Shown here: piece by piece, positions 42,701 to 52,855 of the stretch
How the letters are laid out: the number at the start of each line of letters is the position of its first letter
Position numbering within the stretch: position 1 is the first letter of the stretch
Assembly: GCF_905171765.1 (NCBI RefSeq)
Contig: NC_053394.1
Span: forward strand, 156,576,756-156,640,755
Length of the DNA: 64,000 nt
Source: Bufo bufo
Lineage: Eukaryota > Chordata > Amphibia > Anura > Bufonidae
Reading direction: 5' to 3'
The notes under the pieces: generated by a model
The model's input: only the letters and a program-made list of their open reading frames with translations
Told to the model about the DNA's origin: nothing
The model's database searches: none
Made by a program: the position numbers and the translations under genes

Positions 42701-43596
42701 TATGGCACAAAATATTCAAAAGCAATAATCTATTAGGAGAGACTCCTATTAAAAAGTTTTATGAAAATGGGAAAACCTTACCCTTGAACAAATTAAAACT
42801 CATATATAGTCAGATTAGCATCCCTACTGCTCAATATCAAAAACTTTCGGATCTTTTAAATAAGATTTACCCTGATCATGTTGCCACAGCTAAAGAGACT
42901 GTGGTCTCATCTCTCCTCCGCAGTCGCTCTTCCAGGGATCATCTGATATCTAAATGTTATAAACTAATAACTGATTCGATTAAACCTCTAACTTACTTGG
43001 AGAACTGGAGCAAGGACCTGAACTCTCCATTTAACGCGACACAAACAAGCCACATACTGAAGAATGCTCACTCAATCTCAAGATGCTATGTGTATCAAGA
43101 GATGCAATACAAATTAACGTCACGGTGGTATAAAACACCTGCCTTATTACATAGAATAAACCCTGAGATTTCGGATTGCTGTTGGAGATGTGGAGGAGAG
43201 ATAGGGACATACGCTCATATTTGGTACAAATGTCCTTTAATTGTTCCATTTTGGGAAAAGATAAATAAAATTGTTAATGAGGTTTTCAAAACTAAAACGA
43301 TCTTCACTCTACATCTGATTCTGTTTAATTGGTTTGATGTAGGTCATGCTGGTATTAAGTCAGAGTTATGTATGCTTTTCCTCAATGCGGCCAAGATATT
43401 AATACCAAGGAAGTGGCTGCAAAAAGAACCCCCAACGCTAAAGGAATGGTTTCTGGAGGTCAAGAAAATACAGAGCTTTGAGAAAATGAGGTGGACTTTA
43501 TCTCATAACAGGCAAAGATTTGAGGACATTTGGGAAAAATGGACTACATATCTGACACCAGAAAGAACAAGTTGGATGTTAAATGATTGTGTTTAA
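39784..43596 (+). CDS. L1 ORF2 endonuclease-reverse transcriptase
   Basis: A 1270-aa complete frame with all L1 ORF2 domains. Endonuclease, residues 1-240: N-terminal FNTNGLNV, E39 (FQETH), D142/N144 (GGDFNI), D229/H230 (SDHAPL). Reverse transcriptase, about 440-800: NGKTPGPDGF, NYRPISLLN, SDAEKAFDR, TRQGCPLSP, and the catalytic FADD at 704-707. The C-terminal cysteine motif is C1133-x2-C1136-x8-H1145-x4-C1150. It nicks target DNA and reverse-transcribes L1 RNA at the nick. No stop or frameshift. L1 clade is favoured; a Tx1-like branch is less likely because the element has an ordinary 17-bp duplication rather than a fixed target. Confidence 0.94.
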   Translation: MTDFNCITFNTNGLNVPAKRGHILKLLQKKKADILFFQETHFKKTYTPITKHRHFTQWFNACTPTQKRKGVSIVFSRHLNFAKTDIITDPDGRFIFVKGKINDQLFTFVNVYAPNHNQSAFFRSIFERLEPFLEGTLIFGGDFNITLEPNLDTSHGKSYVPLNRLNKIKKLFQHYQLVDIWRALHPTVKDFSFYSKVHKMYSRIDYILVTQREISTVKSIEYDSILLSDHAPLQVHFQFSSQPKKQTSWRLNESLLSQKINTDSIASQIQLFFEENNTTGGCDPLTWEAHKAVLRGVLIQLGAREKKARNMEIDAILTKIRKLERLHKVSLCKKTEIELVQLRIKLKELLDTNSQRYLFMSRFKHYLNANKCGKTLANVVRKDRAATCIPKIKSENNLDIYDSDGIANTFKEFYAKLYNLRPDKRDDPPLKQYIDDYLSKIDTPKISQEQAEDLIAPFTTEEVSKTIDSMANGKTPGPDGFAVCYYKKFKDILAPHLANYFNKISNNNPLRTESMLAHISVIPKEGKDNTSCGNYRPISLLNNDIKIYAKLLASRLKKLMNFLVKEDQVGFLPGREAKDNTIKVLQVIQAAKLKNMPMLLVASDAEKAFDRLNWVFLRSVLNKFAFPAIFVEKIMALYTTPSAQVRANGTLSESFNIYNGTRQGCPLSPLLFVLSLEPFLSRIRDNLNIKGLSTKSGNHKIAAFADDTLFVLTDPLNSLPELIKEFEAFNKASDFKINLNKSEIFNVSLDSSTWNRIKSLSDLKPAPHSFKYLGVNICLDQSDLYKFNHVPLLKNIEKQLKDWEALFLSWFGKVNIIKMMILPKILYLFQTLPIEVPKEFFNKIKRLILKFVWQNKHNRLSYYTMTKNKKEGGVGLPDIEGYYKATLITRLLEWGVSPAKKLWVDIETDCSEISLFSMLWKTTNYTQNLRRIKNPLTKFSLKRWHTINKTLNFLSNKSLDTPLISLVPNTWHIWHKIFKSNNLLGETPIKKFYENGKTLPLNKLKLIYSQISIPTAQYQKLSDLLNKIYPDHVATAKETVVSSLLRSRSSRDHLISKCYKLITDSIKPLTYLENWSKDLNSPFNATQTSHILKNAHSISRCYVYQEMQYKLTSRWYKTPALLHRINPEISDCCWRCGGEIGTYAHIWYKCPLIVPFWEKINKIVNEVFKTKTIFTLHLILFNWFDVGHAGIKSELCMLFLNAAKILIPRKWLQKEPPTLKEWFLEVKKIQSFEKMRWTLSHNRQRFEDIWEKWTTYLTPERTSWMLNDCV

Positions 43597-43946
43597 TTGA
43601 TTATCTGTCAAAGTTGAGTTAATCTACCAAGAGGTCTGTACATAGACCATTTTCCAAAAGATTCACTAAAATGTTATCTTGACTGGTAACCTGTGTTTTT
43701 CCTTTCCTGTTCTTTCCTTTCCTTTCCCTTCCCCCTCCCTCCCTCCTTCCCTACTCTTTCCATGTTTGTCATATTTTATTTGTTCTTGTTTCAATGGCTT
43801 TGTTTCTTTGATATGGATATATGCATATTATTTTTCAAAAATGTAAAGAAATGTTTTCATTTATTCATTTGGAGTGATGTAACTCCACAATATATATTTT
43901 TGAAAATACCTTTAAAATAAAAAAGTTTATATATAAATCAGTATAA

Positions 43947-45832
43947 GGCCTCATGCACACGACAGTATTTTTTCACGGTCCGCAAAACGGGGTTCCGTTG
44001 GTCCGTGATCCGTGACCGTTTTTTCGTCCGTGGGTCTTTCTTGATTTTTGGAGGATCCACGGACATGAAAAAAAAGTCGTTTTGGTGTCCGCCTGGCCGT
44101 GCGGAGCCAAATGGATCCGTCCTGACTTACAATGCAAGTCAATGTGGACGGATCCGTTTGACGTTGACCCAATTTGGTGCAATTGCAAACGGATCCGTCC
44201 CCCATTGACTTTCAATGTAAAGTCAGGAGTTAATATACCATCGGATCTGAGTTTTCTCCAATCCGATGGTATATTTTAACTTGAAGCGTCCCCATCACCA
44301 TGGGAACGCCTCTATGTTAGAATATACTGTCTGATATGAGTTAGATCGTGAAACTCAGATCCGACAGTATATTCTAACACAGAGGCGTTCCCATGGTGAT
44401 GGGGACGCTTCAAGTTAGAATATACTAAGAACTGTGTACATGACAGACCCCCCTCTGCCCCCCCCCCCCCCTCCCTCCCTCTATTGTATTAATTTCATTG
44501 GTGGCCAGTGTGCGGCCCCCCTCCATTGTATTATTTTCATTGGTGGCACAGTGTGCGCCCCCCCCCCCCCCCCCCGATCATTGGTGGCAGCGGAGAGTTC
44601 CGATCGGAGTCCCAGTTTAATCGCTGGGGCTCCGATCGGTAACCATGGCAACCAGGACGCTACTGCAGTCCTGGTTGCCATGGTTACTTAGCAATATTAG
44701 AAGCATCATACTTACCTGCTGCGCTGTCTGTGACCGGCCGGGAGCTCCTCCTACTGGTAAGTGACAGGTCTGTGCGGCGCATTGCTTAATGATCTGTCAC
44801 TTACCAGTAGGAGGAGCTCCCGGCTGGTCACAGACAGCGCAGCAGGTAAGTATGATGCTTCTAATATAGTTAAGTAACCATGGCAACCAGGACTGCAGTA
44901 GCGTCCTGGTTGCCATGGTTACCGATCGGAGCCCCAGCGATTAAACTGGGACTCCGATCAGAACTCTCGGCTGCCACCAATGATCGGGGGGGGGGGGGGA
45001 GAGGGGAGGCCACACACTGTGCCACCAATGAAAATAATACAATAGAGGGAGGGGGGGCCGCACACTGTGCCACTAATGAAAATAATACAATAGAGGGAGG
45101 GAGGGGGGGCCGCACACTGTGCCACCAATGAAAATAATACAATAGAGGGAGGGGGGCCGCACACTGTGCCACCAATGAATTTAATAATACAATGGAGGGG
45201 GGGAGGCCGCACTGGCCACCAATGAAATTAAAACTGGGGAGGGAGGGGGGTGTGCCGCCTGCTGCCTGGCAGCCCCTGATCTCTTATAGGGGGCTATGAT
45301 ATGCACAATTAACCCCTCAGGTGCAGCACCTGAGGGGTTAATTGTGCGGATCACAGCCCCCTGTAAGAGATTGGGTGCTGCCAGGCAGCAGGGGGCAGTC
45401 ATGTACACAGTTCGTAGTATATTCTAACTAGAAGCGTCCCCATTACAATGGGAACGCCTCTGTGTTAGAATATACTGTCGGATATGAGTTTTCATGAAGT
45501 AAAAACTCAGCTCTGAAAAAGCTTTTATGCAGACGGATCTTCGGATCCGTCTGTATGAAAGTAACCTACGGCCATGGATCACGGACACGGATGCCAATCT
45601 TGTGTGCATCCGTGTTCTTTCACGGACCCATTGACTTGAATGGGTCCGTGAACCATTGTCCGTCAAAAAAATAGGACAGGTCATATTTTTTTGACGGACA
45701 GGAAACACGGATCACGGATGCGACTGCAAAACGGTGCATTTTCAGATTTTTCCACGGACCCATTGAAAGTCAATGGGTCCGTGAAAAAAAAAACGGAAAA
45801 CGGATGCACACAACGGTCTTGTGCATGAGGCC
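43947..45832. mobile_element. 1.9-kb MITE, GGCCTCATGCACACG family, with large palindrome
   Basis: The inverted ends GGCCTCATGCACACGAC and complement (TCTTGTGCATGAGGCC) are flanked by TAA (43944-43946 and 45833-45835). It is much longer than its relatives at 9242 and 34571 because the interior holds a palindromic block (about 44222-45500). The left flank is shared with the L1 target duplication. Confidence 0.6.
44222..45500. repeat. Large palindrome with C/G-rich minisatellite arms
   Basis: Inverted arms centre near 44785. The inner arms carry AGGAGGAGCTCCCGGC, ACCATGGCAACCAGGAC, the GATCGGAGCCCCAGCGATTA phrase and a minisatellite of ATTGGTGGCACAGTGTGCG plus C-runs (about 44480-44580 left, 44980-45220 right). 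The outer arms carry GTTAGAATATACTGTC and GGGAACGCCTCT. Open frames across the minisatellite are composition artefacts. Confidence 0.7.
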
Positions 45833-45835
45833 TAA

Positions 45836-46125
45836 TGCTGTACAATTCTGTCAGTAGAGCAAAGGTCAGAACAGGACCTCTCACTGATGCATGCTGCGAG
45901 ATTATCGCATTCAACTCGCTTTTATGTGTCTGCCCTAATGGATTATGTGTTTTGACGGTTTTTGGACTACAATAGTTTCCTGCCTGCCCCAACCCTAGCC
46001 TGCTTTTTGACTGCGGTTGTTTGCTGTCTGCCCTGACCGCAGACTGTTTCCTGACTATGATTCTTTTTTACCTGCGCTGTCCTTCACTTATTTTCGACTA
46101 TGCTGCTGCCTGCCAATTTGGTACC
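45836..46125. other. Spacer, nothing recognised
   Basis: Under 300 bases of mixed sequence with repeated TGCCTGCCC and TTTGACTG phrases. No feature supported. Confidence 0.3.
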
Positions 46126-46129
46126 TTAA

Positions 46130-46584
46130 AGGGGTTGTCCTACTTCAGTGTCATTTATCATGTAGAGAAAGTTAATACAATCTACTTACTAATGTATTGT
46201 TATTGTCCATATTGCTTCCTTTGCTGGCTGGATTCATTTTTCTATCACATTATACACTGCTTGTTTCCATGGTTACAGAACACCCTGCAATCCATCAGTG
46301 GTGGTCGTGCTTGTACAATATAGGAAAAAGCACTAGCCTACGTGAGCTCTCACGGTCCCGGCCACCAGAGAGGCTGATGCTTTTTCCTATAGTGTGCAAG
46401 CACAACCACCACTGATGGATTGCAGGGTGGTCTGTGACCATAGAAGCGAGCAGTGTATAATGTGATAGAAAAATGAATCCAGCCAGCAAAGGAAGCAATA
46501 TGGACAATCATAATACATTAGTAAGTGGCTTGTATTAACTTTCTCTACATGATAAATGCAACTTACTGAAGTGAGACAACCCCT
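46130..46584. mobile_element. 455-bp T2/Kolobok-type foldback MITE
   Basis: TTAA at 46126-46129 and 46585-46588 flanks inverted ends AGGGGTTGTCCTACTTCAG / CTGAAGTGAGACAACCCCT. The arms are near-complete inverted copies (CTTTGCTGGCTGGATTCATT on both sides) with a short centre near 46350. Same superfamily as the element at 3874. Confidence 0.8.
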
Positions 46585-46588
46585 TTAA

Positions 46589-47192
46589 TGTAAATGACTG
46601 CAATGCCGCCAATAGCTTAGCTCTCTCTCCTGGCCTCACCTCTGGAAGATCCCTTTTCCTCTGCTGCACGTTGTCATTTTCATGGCGAGAAGGTCTGCAG
46701 GTTTACATGCAGTCATCTAGACCTCCATCTTTACGACGGTCTGGTCATAGCATAATAGCTTGATGGCTTCATACACCACCAGCAGGCACACTTCTAGGCC
46801 AGTAAGCAGGACGGGAATGTTAGTCTCCCCCACAGGACCCCAGTTGACTCATCAGTCAGGTAAAGTTGAAACTGCACTGATAACGCCAGTACTACATTAT
46901 CAGTGCAGTTTCTGTGGCTTGAAGGAATGAAGGACCTATGGTGACATCATAGGTACATGAACACAGCTCCTGGATTCAGTATTTCAGTTTTGCTGTTAAT
47001 AAAAGTGTGGTTTGGAAGAGAATGCTACTGCCAACAGGCAAGGAGTGGAAAGGGGTGTCAATGGGGAAATACTACCAATGGTGCCTCTGCGGAACGATGG
47101 ACAGGTGGAAATGCTGCTGCTAGTGGGGGAGGGAATGGATACATTGGTGCTGCCAGCGTTGCTGCCCTGTGGTATTTTGTGCTGCAATGTAA
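46589..47192. other. Spacer, nothing recognised
   Basis: Non-repetitive-looking sequence of about 600 bases. Open frames on both strands reach 60-200 codons but show no recognisable domain; the longest runs into the MITE at 47193 and is unlikely to be real. A small inverted pair AAACTGCACTGATAA / TTATCAGTGCAGTTT lies at 46869-46911. Confidence 0.35.
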
Positions 47193-47488
47193 GGGTCTAT
47201 TCACACGTCCGTATGTGTTTTGCAGAACCGCAAAACACGGACACCTGCAATGTGTGATCCGCAATTTGCGGACCGCACATCACAAACACTATAATAGAAA
47301 ATGCCTTTTCTTGTCCGCAATTTCAGGAACGGAATTCTGTATCCCGAAAAAACGGATGCAGATCCTGAAAATGCGGATGCGGATCCCGGAAATGCGGATT
47401 TGCATCCGTTCCAGCCCCATTGAAAGTGAATGGGTCCGCAAATTGCGGAACGAATGCGAACCCAAATTACCGATGTGTGAATGGACCC
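47193..47488. mobile_element. 296-bp MITE, GGGTCTATTCACAC ends, TAA duplication
   Basis: The inverted ends GGGTCTATTCACACGTCCG and complement (ATGTGTGAATGGACCC) are flanked by TAA at 47190-47192 and 47489-47491. The interior has AATTTGCGGA and GCGGATGCGGATCC phrases, as in the 14.3-kb block. Confidence 0.65.
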
Positions 47489-47905
47489 TAAACCAGATTG
47501 CTCATGGGTTTAAAACATCTGGACAGAGAGTCTGCCTTGACCTTCTTAGACCCAGGATGGAAAGATACCACAAACTGAATCTGGCAAAAAAAACAGGGCC
47601 CATCTAGCTTGCCTTGTCAAACCCCTAGCGGATTCCTCGAGCTGCACAGCAACTCAAACAATGAATGGGGAGATCTCTGGATCCATGTGAGGTACAGGGC
47701 TGGTTCTTGGAGATTGTCATGTACTATATGATGTCCGATTTTCAGTTTTTAGATCAATCATGGGATAACCCCTTTAAGAGCTCTCTCACTCTTTAGATGG
47801 ACTGCTAAAATGTTCAGGAAATTTTTCATGAAGAATTCTGTAGACATTCTGACATTGATTTTCTAAGTAAATACACCAGCCTTATCAGGTCCAAGATCTA
47901 TTTAA

Positions 47906-48650
47906 CCACTTAATTACCAGAGCGTTTATCCCCCTTCCTTACCAGGCCAGTTTTTCAGTTGTAGCAATGCGTCTCTCTAACTGCAAATAACTGATCAATT
48001 TTTGAGCCAGCCTACATGTATTTGATATTTTTTCTCGGGACACCTTAGACCATTCTTTTGTGCCATTAGATGATGGATATAATATAAAAAAAATTAAGGA
48101 AAAACTGTGAAAATATGAAAAACAAATATATTTTTCCTTTCTTATCAATTTTTTTTTCTAACACTCAAAAGACTGGAGCGCATTTTGGCGGGCTATTTTT
48201 CTATTGCTGGTTCTATAGCACTGCACAGCGCCAAAACGCTACAAGCCCCTTTTTTTATGTTACTCGCCTGAGGTATTCATCTTGGGGAAATTTAAAATTA
48301 CGTTTTTTTTATTTTTTACGTACGTTTGTATATTTATAACTAAAACAAATACCTAGATTTTTTTAAATAGACAAATGTGTGTATGTTTGAATATTTTACA
48401 CATACAAATTCCACTATACTATTGCTAAAACTAATAAATATAATAAATATATTTTTTTTATTTTATATGAACAAAAAAGGGCCGGGATGTTTGTATGGGT
48501 GTGTATGTAGTCTTATTACTATTGCTAATACTAGTAAGTATTGCTATATCTTTAAAAAAAAAAAATTATATTATTTTTTTATTATTATTATTTATTTCTC
48601 TTTACTTTTTATTAACTTTTTTTTTTTTTTTAAGTGAATTAACCCCTTTT
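47906..48650. mobile_element. AT-rich piggyBac-like remnant
   Basis: After TTAA (47902-47905) the sequence reads CCACTTAATTACCAGAGCG and is followed by a long AT-rich interior, the layout of non-autonomous TTAA elements here. A convincing right end is missing (GAATTAACCCC at 48637 is a candidate). Confidence 0.3.
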
Positions 48651-48867
48651 TGCAACAGTCAAGGCAGGAAGACGTTAATTCCCAGCCTGCAGGCTGACAT
48701 TTTATTTAAAAGCCAGCAGGTGGCGCTCTTACCTAAGAAAAAGCGCTCCCTGCCGGCTTTCAACTTCCTCAATGTAATATAGGCATTTGCTTACAAGCAC
48801 AACGCTCCAGCTGGACACGGCACATCTCCCTGTAACTGCAGCTGTCAGATTGTAAGGGATCCAACTC

Positions 48868-49488
48868 TAGTAATGAGCAAAGTTATGAAAAATTCAATTC
48901 GACTGCTTTGCCGAATTTCACAAAGAAATTTAAATTTGTGACAAATTATTTCGCCACAAAGAGCATTCCTTTGTATGTAGCGGACGCAATGACGGGAATG
49001 GCAATTGCGCCGCCCTCCGTGTTTGAACCCCTCAGATGTCAAGTTTATCGCTGATCACAGCATCTGATGCTACAATTGTGGGCTTTCAGGAGTTAATCCG
49101 GTAAAAAAAAAAACATACTCACCTTATCCATTTGCTCGCGGAGTGGCCATCTTGATTGAACACACCGTGCGAAATCTCACGTGGTGATGTGATGATGTCA
49201 TCACGCTGGCCGCACGCAGTGAGGTCATCACTGATGATGTCACCAAACCCAGCCAGCGTTCTGGTGTGGTGATGTCACACGGCACCCTGCGCAAGATTTC
49301 GCATGGTATCTTCAATCAAGATGGCTGCGAAGGAGCCTCCACGAGCAATTTCTTTTTTTGTGCCACCGTTTCAGGAAAAATAGATTCATTACCACGAAGC
49401 GCAAGGAAATTCGGCTTTGTGGCAAATCGAATTTCTCCTGAAATTTGGATCTAAGTAAATTTGTTTGGCTTCGATTCGCTCAGCACTA
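48868..49488. mobile_element. 621-bp hAT-like element, TAGTxxTGAGC ends
   Basis: The ends TAGTAATGAGCAAAG and TAGTGCTGAGCGAATCG (inverted) resemble the TAGGGATGAGCGAA ends of the hAT group at 55076. The interior shows inverted blocks with GATGATGTCATCACGC. No 8-bp duplication can be seen, so the call rests on the ends only. Confidence 0.5.
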
Positions 49489-49575
49489 CCTGGCATCCCC
49501 GCCGATCAGATATTGAAGACCTTTCCTGAGGATGGGTTATCAATATGTACTGGTTGCAGAGCCCCTTTAATACTA

Positions 49576-51148
49576 CACTGCTCAAAAAAAATTAAGGGAA
49601 CACAAAAATAACACATCCTAGATCTGAATTAATTAAATATTTTTCTGAAATACTTTGTTCTTTACATAGTTGAATGTGCTGACAACAAAATCACACAAAA
49701 ATTTAAAAATGGAAATCAAATTTTTCAACCCATGGAGGTCTGGATTTGGAGTCACACTCAAAATTAAAGTGGAAAAACACACTACAGGCTGATCCAACTT
49801 TGATGTAATGTCCTTAAAACAAGTCAAAATGAGGCTCAGTAGTGTGTGTGGCCTCCACGTGCCTGTATGACCTCCCTACAACGCCTATGCATGCTCCTGA
49901 TGAGGTGGCGGACGGTCTCCTGAGGGATCTCCTCCCAGACCTGGACTAAAGCATCTGCCAACTCCTGGACAGTCTGTGGTGCAACGTGACGTTGGTGGAT
50001 AGAGCGAGACATGATGTCCCAGATGTGCTCAATTGGATTCAGGTTTGGGGAACGGGCGGGCCAGTCCATAGCATCAATGCCTTCGTCTTGCAGGAACTGC
50101 TGACACATTCCAGCCACATGAGGTCTAGCATTGTCTTGCATTAGGAGGAACCCAGGGCCAACCGCACCAGCATATGGTCTCACAAGGGGTCTGAGGATCT
50201 CATCTCGGTACCTAATGGCATTCAGGATACCTCTGGCGAGCACATGGAGGGCTGTGCGGCCCTCCAAAGAAATGCCACCCCACACCATTACTGACCCAAT
50301 GCCAAACCGGTCATGCTGGAAGATGTTGCAGGCAGCAGAACGCTCTCCACGGCGTCTCCAGACTTTGTCACATATGCTCAGTATGAACCTGCTTTCATCT
50401 GTGAAGAGCACAGGGCACCAGTGGCAAATTTTCCAATCTTGGTGTTCTCTGGCAAGTGCCAAACGTCCTGCACAGTGTTGGGCTGTAAGCACAACCCCCA
50501 CCTGTGGACGTCGGGCCCTCATATCACCCTCATGGAGTCTGTTTATGACCGTTTGAGCAGACACATGCACATTTCTGGCCTGCTGGAGGTCATTTTGCAG
50601 GGCTCTGGCAGTGCTCCTCCTGTTCCTCCTTGCACAAAGGCGGAGATAGCGGTCCTGCTGCTGGGTTGTTGCCCTCCTACGGCCTCCTCCACGTCTCCTG
50701 ATGTACTGGCCTGTCTCCTGGTAGCGCCTCCATGCTCTGGACACTACGCTGACAGACACAGCAAACCTTCTTGCCACAGCTCGCATTGATGTGCCATCCT
50801 TGATAAGCTGCACTACCTGAGCCACTTGTGTGGGTTGTAGACTCAGTCTTATGCTACCACTAGAGTGAAAGCACCGCCAGCATTCAAAAGTGACCAAAAC
50901 ATCAGCCAGGAAGCATAGGAACTGAGAAGTGTCTGTGGTCACCACCTGCAGAACCACTCCTTTATTGGGGGTGTCTTGCTAATTGCCTATAATTTCCACC
51001 TGTTGTCTATCCCATTTGCACAACAGCATGTGAAATTGATTGTCACTCAGTGTTGCTTCCTAAGTGGACAGTTTGATTTTACAGAAGTGTGATTGATTTG
51101 GAGTTACATTGTGTTGTTTAAGTGTTCCCTTTATTTTTTTGAGCAGTG
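49576..51148 (-). mobile_element. DD34E Tc1-type transposon
   Basis: A 1573-bp element with inverted ends CACTGCTCAAAAAAAATTAA / CACTGCTCAAAAAAATAAAG, followed by GGGAACAC, is flanked by TA at 49574-49575 and 51149-51150. It carries one long transposase frame on the minus strand and is nearly intact. Confidence 0.92.
49836..50957 (-). CDS. Tc1 transposase (DD34E)
   Basis: A 373-codon frame encodes a Tc1 transposase. An N-terminal helix-turn-helix ([20 protein letters not shown] onward) and basic GRRR region (about 90-95) precede the catalytic core, with D187 (LFTDES), D275 (MQDNARPH) and E310 (NPIEHIW), spacing 34. The likely native start is not residue 1. Residues 1-35 (MVLQVVTT... to HSSGS) look like translated leader, and at residue 36, just before RLSLQPTQ, relatives as I remember them have Met while this copy has Ile (ATA). 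If so, the start codon is lost and only the upstream in-frame ATG remains. The core is otherwise undamaged. Confidence 0.88.
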   Translation of the reverse strand: MVLQVVTTDTSQFLCFLADVLVTFECWRCFHSSGSIRLSLQPTQVAQVVQLIKDGTSMRAVARRFAVSVSVVSRAWRRYQETGQYIRRRGGGRRRATTQQQDRYLRLCARRNRRSTARALQNDLQQARNVHVSAQTVINRLHEGDMRARRPQVGVVLTAQHCAGRLALAREHQDWKICHWCPVLFTDESRFILSICDKVWRRRGERSAACNIFQHDRFGIGSVMVWGGISLEGRTALHVLARGILNAIRYRDEILRPLVRPYAGAVGPGFLLMQDNARPHVAGMCQQFLQDEGIDAMDWPARSPNLNPIEHIWDIMSRSIHQRHVAPQTVQELADALVQVWEEIPQETVRHLIRSMHRRCREVIQARGGHTHY

Positions 51149-51290
51149 TATTTAGAGCAGCCGCCATGTGGCATAACAGACTGGAGAGGACTCAACTTCT
51201 ACACATACTCTGTGGCCGGTGCAAAGGTCTTTGTACAAGGAAAGAACAGATAAAATTTGACAATCATTTGTGAATACTTATGTACATATA

Positions 51291-52853
51291 CAGGGAGTGC
51301 AGAATTATTAGGCAAGTTGTATTTTTGAGGATTAATTTTATTATTGAACAACAACCATGTTCTCAATGAACCCAAAAAACTCATTAATATCAAAGCTGAA
51401 TATTTTTGGAAGTAGTTTTTAGTTTGTTTTTAGTTTTAGCTATTTTAGGGGGATATCTGTGTGTGCAGGTGACTATTACTGTGCATAATTATTAAGCAAC
51501 TTAACAAAAAACAAATATATACCCATTTCAATTATTTATTTTTACCAGTGAAACCAATATAACATCTCAACATTCACAAATATACATTTCTGACATTCAA
51601 AAACAAAACAAAAACAAATCAGTGACCAATATAGCCACCTTTCTTTGCAAGGACACTCAAAAGCCTGCCATCCATGGATTCTGTCAGTGTTTTGATCTGT
51701 TCACCATCAACATTGCGTGCAGCAGCAACCACAGCCTCCAAGACACTGTTCAGAGAGGTGTACTGTTTTCCCTCCTTGTAAATCTCACATTTGATGATGG
51801 ACCACAGGTTCTCAATGGGGTTCAGATCAGGTGAACAAGGAGGCCATGTCATTAGATTTTCTTCTTTTATACCCTTTCTTGCCAGCCACACTGTGGAGTA
51901 CTTGGACGCGTGTGATGGAGCATTGTCCTGCATGAAAATCATGTTTTTCTTGAAGGATGCAGACTTCTTCATGTACCACTGCTTGAAGAAGGTGTCTTCC
52001 AGAAACTGGCAGTAGGACTGGGAGTTGAGCTTGACTCCATCCTCAACCCGAAAAGGCCCCACAAGCTCATCTTTGATGATACCAGCCCAAACCAGTACTC
52101 CACCTCCACCTTGCTGGCGTCTGAGTCGGACTGGAGCTCTCTGCCCTTTACCAATCCAGCCACGGGCCCATCCATCTGGCCCATCAAGACTCACTCTCAT
52201 TTCATCAGTCCATAAAACCTTAGAAAAATCAGTCTTGAGATATTTCTTGGCCCAGTCTTGACGTTTCAGCTTGTGTGTCTTGTTCAGTGGTGGTCGTCTT
52301 TCAGCCTTCCTTACCTTGGCCATGTCTCTGAGTATTGCACACCTTGTGCTTTTGGGCACTCCAGTGATGTTGCAGCTCTGAAATATGGCCAAACTGGTGG
52401 CAAGTGGCATCTTGGCAGCTGCACGCTTGACTTTTCTCAGTTCATGGGCAGTTATTTTGCGCCTTGGTTTTTCTACACGCTTCTTGCGACCCTGTTGACT
52501 ATTTTGAATGAAACGCTTGATTGTTTGATGATCACGCTTCAGAAGCTTTGCAATTTTAAGAGTGCTGCATCCCTCTGCAAGATATCTCACTATTTTTGAC
52601 TTTTCTGAGCCTGTCAAGTCCTTCTTTTGACCCATTTTGCCAAAGGAAAGGAAGTTGCCTAATAATTATGCACATCTAATATAGGGTGTTGATGTCATTA
52701 GACCACACCCCTTCTCATTACAGAGATGCACATCACCTAATATGCTTAATTGGTAGTAGGCTTTCGAGCCTATACAGCTTGGAGTAAGACAACATGCATA
52801 AAGAGGATGATGTGGTCAAAATACTCATTTGCCTAATAATTCTGCACGCAGTG
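51291..52853 (-). mobile_element. Intact DD37E Tc1/mariner transposon, copy 2 (inverted)
   Basis: The element is 1563 bp, exactly the length of copy 1 at 32933-34495, in opposite orientation, flanked by TA at 51289-51290 and 52854-52855. The same outer and inner 19-bp sites are present; the inner site near 51481 has one change (ATTAAGCAA). Confidence 0.92.
51619..52635 (-). CDS. Tc1/mariner DD37E transposase, copy 2
   Basis: A complete 338-aa frame, nearly identical to copy 1. I count five replacements: R37 to Q, R222 to M, I248 to T, A249 to V and W303-region W to L (NSVWEAV to NSVLEAV). D144, D237 and E275 are all retained, as are the helix-turn-helix region and the basic patch. Both copies are open, which points to recent transposition. 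No host role is suggested by the context. Confidence 0.92.
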   Translation of the reverse strand: MGQKKDLTGSEKSKIVRYLAEGCSTLKIAKLLKRDHQTIKRFIQNSQQGRKKRVEKPRRKITAHELRKVKRAAAKMPLATSLAIFQSCNITGVPKSTRCAILRDMAKVRKAERRPPLNKTHKLKRQDWAKKYLKTDFSKVLWTDEMRVSLDGPDGWARGWIGKGQRAPVRLRRQQGGGGVLVWAGIIKDELVGPFRVEDGVKLNSQSYCQFLEDTFFKQWYMKKSASFKKNMIFMQDNAPSHASKYSTVWLARKGIKEENLMTWPPCSPDLNPIENLWSIIKCEIYKEGKQYTSLNSVLEAVVAAARNVDGEQIKTLTESMDGRLLSVLAKKGGYIGH

Positions 52854-52855
52854 TA

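Larger units (their letters stand above)
37289..43931 (+). mobile_element. Full-length L1 retrotransposon with both ORFs intact
   Basis: The element is 6643 bp: a 983-bp 5' UTR (37289-38271), ORF1 (38272-39303), a 480-bp spacer, ORF2 (39784-43596) and a 3' UTR ending AATAAAAAAGTTTA. A 17-bp target duplication TATAAATCAGTATAAGG flanks it at 37272-37288 and 43932-43948, which is strong evidence for a complete, recent insertion by target-primed reverse transcription. The 3' tail is only a short A-rich run. The right duplication overlaps the edge of a GGCC-type MITE, so the target was that MITE's border. Confidence 0.93.

Noticed and set aside
46957..47607. 216-codon plus-strand frame
   Set aside because: The second half is translated MITE sequence (47193-47488) and the first half has no recognisable domain or conserved start context.
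50131..50789. Long plus-strand frames over the Tc1 transposase
   Set aside because: They are antisense shadows of the DD34E transposase on the minus strand.
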